Origin: Diplosphaera chodatii
Lineage: Eukaryota > Chlorophyta > Trebouxiophyceae > Prasiolales > Stichococcaceae
Assembly (NCBI GenBank): GCA_032358165.1
Contig: JAALGY010000017.1
Span: 1,612,001 to 1,676,000, forward strand
Reading direction: 5' to 3'
Length of the DNA stretch: 64,000 nucleotides
The position numbers and the translations under genes are program-made. Position 1 is the stretch's first letter. Every line of letters starts with the position of its first letter. Below the pieces are notes generated by a model. That model was given only the letters and a program-made list of their open reading frames with translations, had not been told where the DNA came from and did no database searches. Shown here piece after piece: positions 22,401 to 32,880 of this stretch.

Positions 22401-22505
22401 CAGCATCACGCGGCATGCAGGAATCGCTCACCACATATACAGCGTGCTCTCGGAGCTCCATGTCGACACGCACAATGCAATTTTCCTTGAGGACTGAAAC
22501 ACCAT
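19410..22505 (-). CDS. Tandem universal stress protein (USP) with coiled-coil tail
   Basis: Fourteen phase-consistent exons (22505-22432, 22304-22277, 22104-21970, 21870-21762, 21658-21584, 21475-21345, 21155-21053, 20898-20846, 20741-20687, 20574-20447, 20319-20227, 20114-20034, 19891-19742, 19628-19410) give about 477 aa. USP domain 1: RKIALCVSTWSSES, GDMLFVVHVHSP, then EGIHILVMG and GSVSDFVASQVP with LLVVRPDAALKL. USP domain 2: RKVGIAFEQD, MLRWAAAHLLQTSDEVYIV, GDPRDAIINFV with EVDLLLVGRSLGGRFKK, and TVSHHAVSHASCPVLVIP, which fits the ATP-binding type G-x2-G-x9-G-S/T pattern only loosely. A Ser/Pro linker (SSPQYPLSPREP) leads to heptads LEAEVQRLRMQLGEREAEVL. Two introns appear to begin with GC. 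The exon at 21155-21053 has an uncertain 5' edge. Role: probably nucleotide-dependent stress signalling; partner unknown. Confidence 0.85.
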
Positions 22506-22903
22506 GGCGGTTCTTCAGGAACGTCGACTGTGGACCCTCTTACACCACCATCGGCCAGTCAACCTCGCATGTGACCAGTCAAGAGCGAAGGTGGTGTGAC
22601 AGGTGCCGTAGGTCAGTGATGCTTTCAACACAAGGCGTGCTGCCAGTAATGCAGGTGTTGCGGTGTTTGCGGAACAGCAAGGTTGCACAGGCCGTGCATC
22701 TCCTCCGATCTCCGACATGGTTTGTCATGACTGCGTCCAGCTGCCTCTGTCCAGGTTGGCACACGGCACCTGGGCAACATGATGGCCTGATTGATACTCG
22801 CAGGGTGCAGAGACCGGTTGCGTGTGAAGCTCTCCTGATCAGCACATCACATTGATCGGTAGTACGAGGCAACCGCCGCTGGCCACTGTGCAGTAGATCA
22901 CAC
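22506..22903. promoter_or_regulatory. Divergent promoter region between USP gene and DUF952 gene
   Basis: About 400 bp between two start codons on opposite strands. No clear TATA box or repeated element recognised. Confidence 0.35.
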
Positions 22904-23637
22904 ATGACCGAGGCCGCATCTGAGGTACAGCGGCTGTATCACCTTGTGCAGACCGCATTGTGGGATCATGCACTGCAGTCCGGGCAGCCGTACTTTCCCC
23001 CTACCTACGCACAGGTACAATCAGCAAGCAGGTGCATGTGCCTGTTGGCATGCGCCAATGTGCATTGTGAGCCGTGCCGTCAACAGAAGAGCACTGCATC
23101 GTAAACAGCATCGTCTAGTGGCGCAGCGTTGCGGCAACCTGTGTGCAGTATTATAATAATCTCGGCTCACGTTGGTGTAGGATGGCTTCATTCATCTGAC
23201 GGCAGATCCCAGCCTGTTGCTGGAGGTTGCAAATCGCTTCTACATCAAAACCCAGGGCGATTGGGAGGTCCTCGTCATCGACCCTGCCAAACTCACAGCT
23301 GAGGTGAATGATGTCACGTCAGAGCATGCCACGCTTTAGGCACGAAGTACTCGCTGAAGCGCAGGTGCAGCAGGAGCAGCTCAGTTGCACAGGGCACTTG
23401 GTTCGACTACTGTGTGCTCTTGTGTTTCAGCAGCAGTCGGACATGTCTGCCTCTGCACGACAGGTCAAGTTCGAAGCTGCAGCACCAGTCGGCAGTACAG
23501 CAGCGCGGCCTAGTGACGACCGCAAATGGCCGCATCTATATGGCACCCTAGATTATGATGCGGTGCTGCGCCGGCTACCAGTGCAGCGCGACTCGAAGGG
23601 CAGCTTCCTCGGCATTGACCAAATAAACGCTTCGTAG
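22904..23637 (+). CDS. DUF952 family protein
   Basis: Three exons in phase: 22904-23014, 23181-23303 and 23464-23637, total 135 aa. The sequence runs YHLVQTALWDHAL, PPTYAQDGFIHLTADPSLLL, ANRFYIKTQGDWEVLVID, VKFEAAAPVG and KWPHLYGTLDYDAV. The D-G-F-I-H-L, V-K-F-E and F/W-P-H-L-Y-G blocks are the hallmark of DUF952 (small proteins with an ADP-ribosyltransferase-like fold; function not established). Length matches the family, so the gene is complete. No targeting peptide evident. Confidence 0.9.
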
Positions 23638-24142
23638 GGAGCAAACATGGTTGCCGCAGTATCGGCTTGCATCATGTATGCCGCCAACAGTGTGACGCCA
23701 TGAATCATGTGTAACCTGATGAGCGGTGGTACGGTAGCATTTGCACAGTGCAGTACCTGCCTTCAAATTGCCACAAACCACAAGAGGCACACACCACATA
23801 CATAGATATCGAGACTACAGCGGCCCTCGGCAGCTTACCTGGAACTCTGCGGCCGCCGAAATTACCCTGGCCGGGCTGATCGCACGATTGCAGGAGGATG
23901 CAGGATGCTATGGGAATACGGTTCAAGACCACATGAAGGATGTCCCGGAGGATTACGGCAACCGCATTGGCTAATGCCAGATTGCCACACCGCCGCTTGC
24001 TCTACAGCTTGTCGAGATGTCGACCATGGCAACGTGATGCGAACGTAGGGTTGCTGCTTGCTCTGTGGGAGGCGGTGGGCCAATCCGAGACGTTGTTGCC
24101 CCTCTGCAAAATCGGGCCTGGGCACAAGCTCTGCAGGGAGCG
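23638..24142. other. Intergenic region upstream of the bZIP gene
   Basis: About 500 bp holding the 3' UTR of the DUF952 gene and the presumed bZIP promoter. Open frames here are short and lack family features. Confidence 0.4.
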
Positions 24143-26967
24143 ATGGCGTCTAGCCTGCCGCAAGTTGGTCACATAATGGAGCTTCTGACGTCGCAACAGG
24201 GGCAAGGCGGCGCAGCTCCTGCGCAGGTGAGGGATTAGGTGACCGGCATGACCAAAAATTACCCAACCGGCCGGCGTGGCCCAGGGCTTGCACAGCCGCT
24301 GGCGCACCTGACACGAGCACATTTGCAACGTGCAGCGTTCAGATCAGTCTTTGCAGGGCTCCCGATGGGCATGCCGACCTTCACATCTGGCCACTCCACG
24401 ACCTGGATCGCAATGACTCATCGCAGGCTGCCCCCGGTGGAGCTGAGCCTACAGAGGACGACGGCGCCGCGCAGCGCGGGCGCAAGCGTGCCATGTCCGG
24501 CAGGCCGCACGATGAGCGCCTGGCCGCGGTGCAGGAGAAGAACAGGAAAGCGCAGAAGCGCTTCCGTGAGCGCCAGAAGGTCTGAACTCCCTGCCTAGCT
24601 TGCTGTGTTATACCGTCGCCTATCTGCTGCAATTTATCCAACAGTAAACACCATCATGATGATCGGCGAGAGAAAATGCATCACAAAGCTTGCTTGGGTT
24701 GCACTATATTTCCCCTCGACGAGCATGCCGCCGTTCGTTTTGCAGGGCTTCAGCTGCACCAAGTGGTGGCTGTGCTGCGGCTGTTGCGTAGGCTTTGAGG
24801 CATGACTTACCTGCTGCAGGAGAAGATGTCCACTATGGAGGCGGAGATCGCTGAGAAGGACCGGCAGCTGACGACGTTGCGGGAGGAGAACAGCTCGCTG
24901 GCCGGCCGCAACGCAGTGCTGGAGAAGGTGCTCGCCCTGCGGGAGGAGCAGCTCAAGCAGCAGCAGGGCGGCGCCGTGGACAACAACCAGGTGTGAAGGC
25001 CCTTCATTGAGCCTGGTGCAACGATAATGATGCGTGTTCGCTCGTACATGGTTCTACAACACCATGATGCCAGTTGCATGATGCAGCTGTGTATGGTGCC
25101 CAAGCTGGTCTCGACCTGACGCTGACCCAACAGTATCCACCCTGTGAAGCATGTCAGGTGCAGCGCGTGACACTAGCCACTTGCGGCTGTGTGCTGCAGA
25201 TGGCGGCGCTGGGGTACACGCCGCTGGCAGGGGGCGGTGCAGCTGCAAGCGCGGGGCTGCTGCCGCCAAGCAGCACGCAGGTGCTGCTCTTGTGTGCCTG
25301 CAAACAGCATGCTCCATATACAAGGCATGCACAAGGGACAGCCGCAGCATCTGCAGTCTACATCAGTCAATGACATGGGGTCTGATCGCGTGCCACAGGG
25401 CGCGACCCTGCCGCCGACCGCTGGGCTGCTGACCGGCGGCTCCAACGCTGGAGGCGGCGGTGACAAGCAGGTCCGTGCCGGGTCATGGCAGGCATTGCTT
25501 GAGAGCAGTGTCGCATGCTTCCATTGGCCTTTGGGCGCAAGTGACATTCCATTCCTGTCATCCGCAACATCTGATTGCAGGGCCCCAACCCGCAGTGGAT
25601 GGACTATGTGCATGAGCTGTCCAAGCTGACAGAGGACAAGGCCTCGCCCACATCAGAGCGGCGCCTCACGCAGATCGTGTCACAGGCGGTATGTGCACTG
25701 CCCTCCTGCCTGCATCCCCGCGTGCCTTTGCTGCTGTGGCACTTCACCAATCCTGTGAAGATTGATCCAGCTATGACCGCATCTCACAAGCCGGCATGTT
25801 AGCCGCATGTCTGCTGTCCGATGACAGGCGCAGCTGAGCGCCCGCAATGCGCCGTTCACGTCTCCAGCTAATGGCGCGGCCCGCGATCCCGGCAATGTGG
25901 ACCCTGCGCGCTGGAAGAGCATTGCGGTGCGTGTTTGCGTGTGTGCGGTCGGCAGATGACACGGCAGCTTTTGCACCTTGCGTACATGAGTGCACGCATG
26001 ACACCCGGTCTGATAGCTGAGCCTGTATCCTGCCATGGCAGGCCAACATGGGGGTGACACCAGAGCAACGAGCGGAAGTGAAGCGTCTGCGGGATGCGCA
26101 CCTCCAGCGGCTGCACAACCTGCAGGTGGCCCGCCATCAGCTCACCGCCAACGTGACTGCCGGCGCTAAATCCAACAACACTGCACAGGTAGAGCAAGCT
26201 ACACGGGCTGCATGCATCCTTGAGGGCTTGCCATCCAGTGCATGAATGACGCATGCATCCATGGGAGTTTGATGTGAAGGCAGACGACATGCGCTGCGCT
26301 CTGCTGACAGAGCTGACGGTTGCTTAGAGGGTGTTCGTCTATCCAGATGGAGGCGGCAACCACAGAGCTGCGCAACAGCTTGCAGGAGGAGTCTGAAGCC
26401 AACACGCAAGTCCTGCATGAAATCTACACCAAGGTACGACATCGTTGATATCCAATACTTTGCATATCGGCTAGCCTACCTCAGGCGCACCTCTCGCAGC
26501 AGCCTGGTGACGATGCGTACTTGCTGGACAGGTGCTTACTCCCAAGCAATTTGGCAAGGCGGTGGTGCAGTCGTACCCCTTCTACCTGGACGGCGCAGTT
26601 CTGGTTGAGCTGCTGGCGACAGATGGGCAGAACCAGCCCAGCGCGCCCCCCGCTTCCCTGCCAGCCGTGAGCCCGTGCTCCTCTAGTCTGCTGCCCGACC
26701 AGTTATCATAGCCCATCAAGACACGCACACATTTACATAGGTGGACATGGATGGTAGTCATGCTATCTTTATGCCGGTGTCCCTGGTTGTAGGATTGCTG
26801 AGGGTTTGGCTTCCCTGGCGCTGCAGGGTATTGGGCACAACTCACTGTTTGCCAACCTGGCCGTGTCGCAGCCAGAGCTGCTTGCCACCCTAGCAGCTGG
26901 CATGCCGATGATGCAGAGCGGGCCCATGGCGTCAGCAGCAGCGGCGAAGACGGCTGGCAGCGGTTAG
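24143..26967 (+). CDS. bZIP transcription factor
   Basis: Eleven exons, all phase 0, give 425 aa: 24143-24226, 24427-24579, 24820-24990, 25201-25281, 25399-25470, 25581-25688, 25828-25926, 26042-26188, 26347-26433, 26532-26666, 26827-26967. An acidic/Gly stretch precedes the nuclear-localising RGRKRAM. The basic region ENRK-type NRKAQKRFRERQK obeys the N-x7-R rule and is followed by heptads with Leu/Val (MEAEIAEKDRQLTTLREEN, LAGRNAVLEKVLALREEQ). An intron splits basic region and zipper. The C-terminal 200 residues are conserved-looking: WMDYVHELSKLTEDKA, GVTPEQRAEVKRLRDAHLQR, LTPKQFGKAVVQSYPFYLDG and GMPMMQSGPM. I cannot name that domain. bZIPs bind ACGT cores such as the G-box seen upstream of the methyltransferases, but a link is speculation. 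Confidence 0.93.
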
Positions 26968-27466
26968 GAAGTATGCTGGCATCGCCAAAGCGCAGAGCGG
27001 ACCTGCTGTCAGAGGAGCGCCTCCGTACCATGTGCAATGACCACCAGCATCGCCGGTCCGCAGCACATCGCCATATGCAATATATGTGGCTGCAGATGTT
27101 GGTACGTCATGCTATGTCCACTGCTCACATTGGTGATCACTGCAGTCGCATGCCTATAGACTCGTGGTTGTGCAGAAGATGTTTCACATCGGTGGTGCTT
27201 AAAGACAGGGATTTGTCAGTGCGACCAAGTTCAGACAGCCGATGACGTGCATGCAAGTGGTTTTCCGTCTGTCTGTTTCATCATTGTCAGTGCACCAATG
27301 TCAGTGAGAGGTCAACCCATGTTCAAACACAAGAGTCCATCGTGTCGCCCCTGAGACTCTGAAGCTGAGCAGAAATCACAGCACGCAAGCAAGCGAAACC
27401 CACCGTCATCTTCAACGTCGTGCATGTATGTGTGGACATAGCAGCTTCCGACGGCAATGCACGTCA
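26968..27466. other. Convergent 3' regions of bZIP and nucleoporin genes
   Basis: About 500 bp without a credible gene; 3' UTR sequences expected from both sides. Confidence 0.4.
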
Positions 27467-29733
27467 TCAGACGCAGACTGAGGGCGGAGGCGGCTCCTCG
27501 GGTATCTTGCCCTTAGTGAAACTGGGCGCCTGCCACACTTCAAGATTGCCGCCTGCTGCCGCTGATGCCTGCTGGCTACCATCAGCGCCACCTGGCAGTG
27601 CAACCACCCCAGTGTCAACAGGTTTCGATGCTGCCTTGCTTGGCAATTAATCAAGTACCAACATCCATACGCTGAGATGCTGAGGCGCGGGATTGGGGCC
27701 AAACCTGCAGACGGGCTGTGTCCGTTCTGCAGCGGCTGTGAGGGTGGGGAAGCTGCCACCATCGACTGACCAAACCCAGGGCTCTGGCCCAGGAATGCTG
27801 CATGACTGGATGTGGGCACTGCTGCTTGCCCTGCACCCGGCGCTGTGCTACTAGTTGCAAAACCAAAGCTGCCTGGCTGCTGCTGCTCTAATGGCGGCGA
27901 GGCTGCACTGCCAAAACCAAAGGCATTAGGCTGGCTAGGTCCAGCATTTCCAAAACTACCGGGGGCAGGCGTCGCTGCGCTGCCAAATGGGGATGCGCCT
28001 GCCATCGCTGGTGCGAATGCCCCAGTGGCAGTTGCACCCGTGCTGGATGCCCCAGACCCAAAGGGGTTTGCAGCCAGGCTGGTGCCAAACCCTGGCGTGC
28101 TGGAAGCGCCAAAGGCCGCTGCTGGCTGCGCTACTTGCCCGAAGACGACTTTCGAGCTGGCAGCTGTCTGTCCAAACCCTGCCGCTGGCTGCTGGGGCTG
28201 CCCAAACGACGAGGCTGGCTGCTGCTGACCGAATGCTGTCGCTGCCGCTGGCTGCTGGGGCTGCCCAAACGACGAGGCTGGCTGCTGCTGACCGAATGCT
28301 GTCGCTGCCGCTGGCTGCTGGGGCTGCCCAAAAGACGAGGCGGGTGGCTGCTGGCCGAATGCTGTTGCTGCCAGCTGCTGCGGCTGCTGCTGGAAGGACT
28401 GCTGGAAGGGCCCCGCTGTACCCTGGAACGTGGAAGCGCCAATTGTGTCTGCCACTGGGATGTCTGGCCCACCTTTCGACGGTGGCCGCTGAGCTTTCAG
28501 CAGTGCCTGCGCACAGCATGACGGGAGCTTCCTGCCCACTCTTTGTGACTGACAATGCACATGGGTGGTTCTTAGCGTGTGAGGGCAGCAGACGGCGGAC
28601 GCACACGAGTGTTGAACTGGCAGCTCACCTCCCACTGCTGTTGCTTGGCGCGCACCGCCGCTGTATACTGCTGCTGTATCTGCGTGCCAAAGACTGGCTG
28701 GCCTGAGCATGCTGGAACTGCCGGGTGTGTGCAGTTCCCGCGGGCATGGTGTCGTTGCACCATGAAGCTGGACATCACCGCAGCAACAGTGCTTCACCTT
28801 CATTGATGCTCCTCTATAAACTGCATCTCAGGTCGAGAACATCAAGGGTTTGGTGCGCACCTGCGCGGGGGTGGCGCCGCGGCGTGCCGCCTGCAGCTGC
28901 TGCCAGCGGAGCTCCTCGAAGGAGGTGTCGCCCTGCAGGTCGGACGGCTCCCCGCGCTCGTGCGCGTACGACGTCAGCCGCCACGCCGGCCGCTCGTTCC
29001 CATCGTCAAACTGCACCGCCTCCCGCCAGGAGGGCTGCCCGCCGCCGCCGCCGCCGCGCCCCTGCCTGCAGTGTGGCACAGGGCGGCTCCAGCCGCTGTG
29101 GGGTCGGCTGCCTGTACGGCCACAGGCCACAGGCTGGACAGATGAGCCAGCGCCAGAAGTGTGCTAGCCCGCAAGTGAAGTGCCAGCGCTGAAAGCAATC
29201 TAACCTGCCACGGCCACGGCCGCCACCGCCGGCGCCGCCGCTGCCGCGGCCCCCGCGGTATGCATTGAAGGCGCGCTCATTGTCCTCCGCCTCGCTCAGC
29301 TGCTGGAAGCGGTTGTCGCCGCGGCCGCGGCCCCGCCCTGCATGCGTTGAAGGGTCCCGCAGGATGTGTGAGGCATGCTCCTGCTTATGTCCTGCTCGTC
29401 TGTGTGTGTCAGCAATGCACATGGGCTGTGACGGCGACATCGACAAGCACCACAGCATCTGCTGCTGTTGTCATGATGTGTGTGACATTCATGTGGAGAG
29501 CCTCTTCAGGGCAACTGCTACACACCCTGTTGCTGGGTGCCCTGGCCGCTCTGGAAGCCAGATCCCCAGGCAGTCTGTCCGCCCTGACCGCCTCTGCCAC
29601 CGCGGCCGCCCTGATACCCTGTACCCCAACCTGCATGATGTCATTGTAGTTGGCCATTTGTGGCATACCAGTGGTCAAAGCCAAAATTAAAGCAATCAGG
29701 ATCAGCGGTGGAGCCAATACCTCTGTTCGCCAT
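27467..29733 (-). CDS. FG/RGG nucleoporin of the NUP42/CG1 type
   Basis: Nuclear-pore protein acting in mRNA export in plants and yeast (family knowledge). Exons in phase: N-terminal piece 29733 to about 29526 (MANRGIGSTADPDCFNFGFD, then an RGG-rich stretch), 29337-29205, 29065-28861, 28667-28629, a long FG exon 28506 to about 27660, and a last exon ending at 27467. Conserved block: RPAWRLTSYAHERGEPSDLQ, GDTSFEELRWQQLQAARRG, AVRAKQQQWEALLKAQ, as in plant CG1. FG repeats such as ATAFGQQQPASSFGQPQQP follow. The C-terminus VWQAPSFTKGKIPEEPPPPS matches the family end that binds the Gle1/Dbp5 machinery in other organisms. The CCCH zinc finger usual in CG1 is not visible. An in-frame TGA separates the first 30 codons from the RGG stretch, so the true 5' structure is unresolved. 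The splice between FG exon and last exon is also unclear. Confidence 0.8.
28182..28374. repeat. 63-bp coding minisatellite in the FG nucleoporin
   Basis: Three near-identical tandem units encoding a 21-residue block (ATAFGQQQPASSFGQPQQPA) on the minus strand. The first two units look identical at the DNA level; the third differs by a few bases. Confidence 0.8.
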
Positions 29734-30030
29734 GCTGTGCTGAGCTGAGGGTCACACGGCGCGCTGCACAACGCCATGCATTTCAGCTCATGCTACCGCT
29801 CGCGCTGCCACGGCTTGCTGTCTTGTGATAACAGTCCCTATGGTAGGTGCAGTTGTGGGCTTTGTGGCTCAGATCGACATATATATTTGCTACCACGTGC
29901 GACCTGCTCCATGAGATGACCTGCCATTCCGTGAGCATGCTGCGAGTCTGAAGGAATCATGCGACACTCTCCATTATTGCATGACTTTGATGCAGTCATG
30001 CACTGTTAGCATCGGCAAGCGCCTGCAAGC
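29734..30030. promoter_or_regulatory. Short divergent intergenic region
   Basis: About 300 bp between the nucleoporin start (minus) and the intronless gene (plus); probably a shared promoter. Contains ATATATATTTG at about 29879-29889. Confidence 0.35.
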
Positions 30031-31854
30031 ATGAAGGCGCTGCAGCCGACGCCACATTCGCGGGCTTGCTCGGGGCATCCCAGCAGCACATGCTGGCCTG
30101 CAGTGCCCCAGCGTCCCGGTGCAGCCCAGCACCAGAGCCGCACACTGAAAGCCTCCTCATTTTTTGGCAGCTGCGCAGACCGTCTGCGTGCAAGCCATGC
30201 AGCATGCGCATCCCGCAGCGGCCAGAGGCTGCAATGCCAGGCCGCAGCGCCTCTGCAGCAGCCTATGGAGCAGACGTACAGCAAGACCGCTGGCAAGGCG
30301 CTCGGCATCAACCTGGACCCTAAGAACTACGGCAGCTTCGCCGAGATTGGCGCGGGCCAGGAGGTTGCACGCTGGTTCTTCCGGGTGGGCGGAGCGGCAG
30401 GCACCATCGCCAAGTCAATCTCAGCTTACGACATGAGCATCAGCGACTCAATGTATGGGGCGTGTGCGAGGTATGTGACGAGGGAGCGATTGGAGGCCAT
30501 GCTTGACTACGAGTATTTGCAATGTAACTTGACGTTGAGGAAGGAGAAGGGGCAGAACACCGCATTCTTTGCATTTGCTGACACGGTCGTTGCAAAGGCT
30601 TACAACCGTGACAACGAGTGCCATGGCTGGCTGGGCATCAAGTATCAGGCCAAGCCACAGACGGAGCCCAGCCAGGTCCTCATTCACACACGCATGCTCG
30701 AGAACACGGCTCAGGCTCAGGCCGAGGCTCTGGGGATTCTGGGGGTGAACCTGATCCACAGTGCGCTGACAAAGGGCGGAGACCACTATGCCATTGTGTC
30801 CAGCCTCATGGATGACCTCAGCCGTGCTCGTGTCGAGGTGGACCTTGTGGACTTCAGCGGTCCAATCTTCGAGCATATAGACAACCGCTTTGCGGCACTC
30901 ACGCTGGTTCAGAAGGGGCTGTGCGATGCGGCGCTCTTCTCGCCGCAGGGGTCGATGCTCATCCCCCAGGAGACGCTGTACAAGAAGAACGTGATGATGG
31001 TGCGCGGCCGCTTCCGGCCCTTCACCCTGCTGCACAACGACATGCTGCAGGGCGCGGCAGCGCAGTTCTTCTGTGAGCCAGAGGGCGATGTGTCCGTCGA
31101 TAACGTGTCGGACACGTATGATGAGTGCGTGTTCCGGGACGACACGCTGGTGCTGCTGGAGATGACCACGCGCGACATGATGGAGGGCGGTGACCTCCTG
31201 GATTGGACCTCCGACAAGGGCATCCAGATGGACGCCTTCATCCAGCGCATCGATGCGCTATCAACCATGGGATACACTGTGCTGCTGTCCAACTTCCGGA
31301 GATACTTCAAGCTGGCCAGCTACATCTCAACGCACACCAACCAGTCCATCGTCATTGCAATGGGTGTCCCGTCCCTCAGAGAGCTGTTCTCCGAGCGGCA
31401 CTATGCAGATCTGGACGGCGGCATTCTGGAGGGCTTTGGGCGCCTGCTTAAGTTCGACCTCAAGATCTACGTGTATCCTACCATCAACGAGAAGACCGGG
31501 GAGCTGGAGACGGTGGACACCGTGGCAGTGGCGCCACAAGTGCAGAAGCTGTTCGAGTACATCCGCGACCGTGGCACGCTGGTGGCCATCACCACCTACA
31601 ACAAGGAGCTGCTCATGCACGCCGATGTCAGCAAGGCCGTCACGGAGAGCATCCGCATGGGCACCTCGCTGTGGGAGGACCTGGTGCCACGGCACGTCTC
31701 TGATGAGATCAAAGCCAACCATCTGCTGGGTTACCGCCCCCGCAAGGACACTGCGCTGCTGGTCAACGGGACGATCGCCACGGTCAATGGCAACGGCAAC
31801 GGCAACGGCTCCAGCACCAAGCAGCTGAACGCAGCAACGCGATCAGAGGAGTGA
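30031..31854 (+). CDS. Conserved protein of unknown function, intronless, organelle-targeted
   Basis: A single uninterrupted 607-codon frame. The first about 80 residues are rich in Ala, Ser, Arg and Cys with almost no acids, like a chloroplast or mitochondrial transit peptide. The conserved body starts near MEQTYSKTAGKALGINLDP and continues QEVARWFFRVGGAAGTIAKS, ISAYDMSISDSMYGACARYV, HGWLGIKYQ, GDHYAIVSSLMDDLSRARVE, RGRFRPFTLLHNDMLQGAAA, and GYTVLLSNFRRYFKLASYIS. The C-terminal tail is a low-complexity NGNGNGNG stretch. I recall similar proteins in bacteria and green algae under conflicting automatic names, so I give no function. Complete lack of introns among neighbours with 5-16 exons suggests a bacterial or retro-copied origin (inference). 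Confidence 0.85.
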   Translation: MKALQPTPHSRACSGHPSSTCWPAVPQRPGAAQHQSRTLKASSFFGSCADRLRASHAACASRSGQRLQCQAAAPLQQPMEQTYSKTAGKALGINLDPKNYGSFAEIGAGQEVARWFFRVGGAAGTIAKSISAYDMSISDSMYGACARYVTRERLEAMLDYEYLQCNLTLRKEKGQNTAFFAFADTVVAKAYNRDNECHGWLGIKYQAKPQTEPSQVLIHTRMLENTAQAQAEALGILGVNLIHSALTKGGDHYAIVSSLMDDLSRARVEVDLVDFSGPIFEHIDNRFAALTLVQKGLCDAALFSPQGSMLIPQETLYKKNVMMVRGRFRPFTLLHNDMLQGAAAQFFCEPEGDVSVDNVSDTYDECVFRDDTLVLLEMTTRDMMEGGDLLDWTSDKGIQMDAFIQRIDALSTMGYTVLLSNFRRYFKLASYISTHTNQSIVIAMGVPSLRELFSERHYADLDGGILEGFGRLLKFDLKIYVYPTINEKTGELETVDTVAVAPQVQKLFEYIRDRGTLVAITTYNKELLMHADVSKAVTESIRMGTSLWEDLVPRHVSDEIKANHLLGYRPRKDTALLVNGTIATVNGNGNGNGSSTKQLNAATRSEE

Positions 31855-32406
31855 TACGACACACTGCAAGGACGCCACAAGATGGGTGCTGTCTGAGTGG
31901 CTTGCGCGTCAAAAACGTTGAAGCAGGACTGCTCATTGTAGCATGCAGCAGTTCACCGATCTTTCCTTCGCAATGTCAGTGCGTCCGGGAGTGACTAGGC
32001 ACACTTCCGCTAATTTTGATCTGCACACAGTTCATACCTGTCCATACATTGCGTTCGAGTGCTGTGACGTTGATGGCATTTGGTTGGGAGTGATGTCGGT
32101 GGCGGTGGGACTTGTGCAGCATGTGTACACGTTGCAAACACTTGGTCAATGTCAGGTGAAGGCTCTGCTCCTCGTAGTCGAGCTTTGCATCGGCGTATCA
32201 AGGGTGGTCAACTGCGACTGAGCCATACACTGAATGCAGGCCCATAACCCCGTTATCAGCAAAGGTTGTCAGTGAGAACCACCCTTGAGCGATGTGCTGC
32301 GCGCCCCATCGCTCCGACAGTGTTTTGCCTGCCTGCAAGCAAGCCGATCAACGGCTCGCGTTGCTCGTATAATGCGTACAAGGAGACAAGCTCGACAACG
32401 AGCGCC
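31855..32406. other. Intergenic region
   Basis: 3' UTR of the intronless gene and promoter/5' UTR of the roadblock gene. The roadblock frame is open upstream of its ATG but without conserved sequence. Confidence 0.4.
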
Positions 32407-32880
32407 ATGGCAGCAGCCAACCTGAAACTTCTTGACAAGACGTTCAAACGGCTCAGCAGCGTGCCAGGCGTACTGGGAGTGTTGGTCTGCACCACTGACG
32501 GCGTTTCCATCCGCACAACATTCGAGCCGCAGGTCGCACTTCAGTATGCTGCCCTTGCGCTCAACGTCAGCCAGGTGGCTCGGCGCGCTGTGAAACAGTT
32601 GTCACATGCCACGTACGGCAGCGACGCAGCCCAGCAGGATGACCAGAAGAAAGCTGATGCTGGTGAGAACCTGTCTATCGCCAATCCCACTCTGATCAGC
32701 CTGTCCGTCAACAATCAGCCATTCACAAGCAAAGGTGCTGCATGTGCAGGCGCGCTGCTGAACGAGCTGCAGCATGTCAGGCTGCGGACAACCAAACATG
32801 AGATCATGATTGTGGTTCCCGAGGATCAAACGAACTATTTCATGGTCGTCGTGCACGCAACAGACACCAAGGCAGCCTGA
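32407..32880 (+). CDS. Roadblock/LC7-type dynein light chain
   Basis: Light chain that dimerises on dynein intermediate chains in cytoplasmic and ciliary dynein (family knowledge). Signature: GVLGVLVCTTDGVSIRTTFE, ALQYAALALNVSQVARRAVK, and ELQHVRLRTTKHEIMIVVPE with FMVVVHAT at the end. The family is normally about 100 aa. The uninterrupted frame is 157 aa because of an insert between VKQL and NELQHVR. Part of this insert (32663-32749) has donor GTGAGA and acceptor TGTGCAG, is 87 nt (a multiple of three) and has no stop. It is probably an intron, which would leave 128 aa. ATG chosen because it directly precedes the family's N-terminal helix. Confidence 0.88.
   Translation: MAAANLKLLDKTFKRLSSVPGVLGVLVCTTDGVSIRTTFEPQVALQYAALALNVSQVARRAVKQLSHATYGSDAAQQDDQKKADAGENLSIANPTLISLSVNNQPFTSKGAACAGALLNELQHVRLRTTKHEIMIVVPEDQTNYFMVVVHATDTKAA
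32663..32749 (+). other. Probable stop-free 87-nt intron in the roadblock gene
   Basis: Starts TG|GTGAGA and ends GCATGTGCAG|GC. Removal restores the family alignment (GALLNELQHVRLRTTKHE). Retention would keep the frame and add 29 residues. Confidence 0.6.

Noticed and set aside
27812..28706. Long plus-strand frames opposite the FG nucleoporin
   Set aside because: They are antisense shadows of the repetitive FG-coding sequence.
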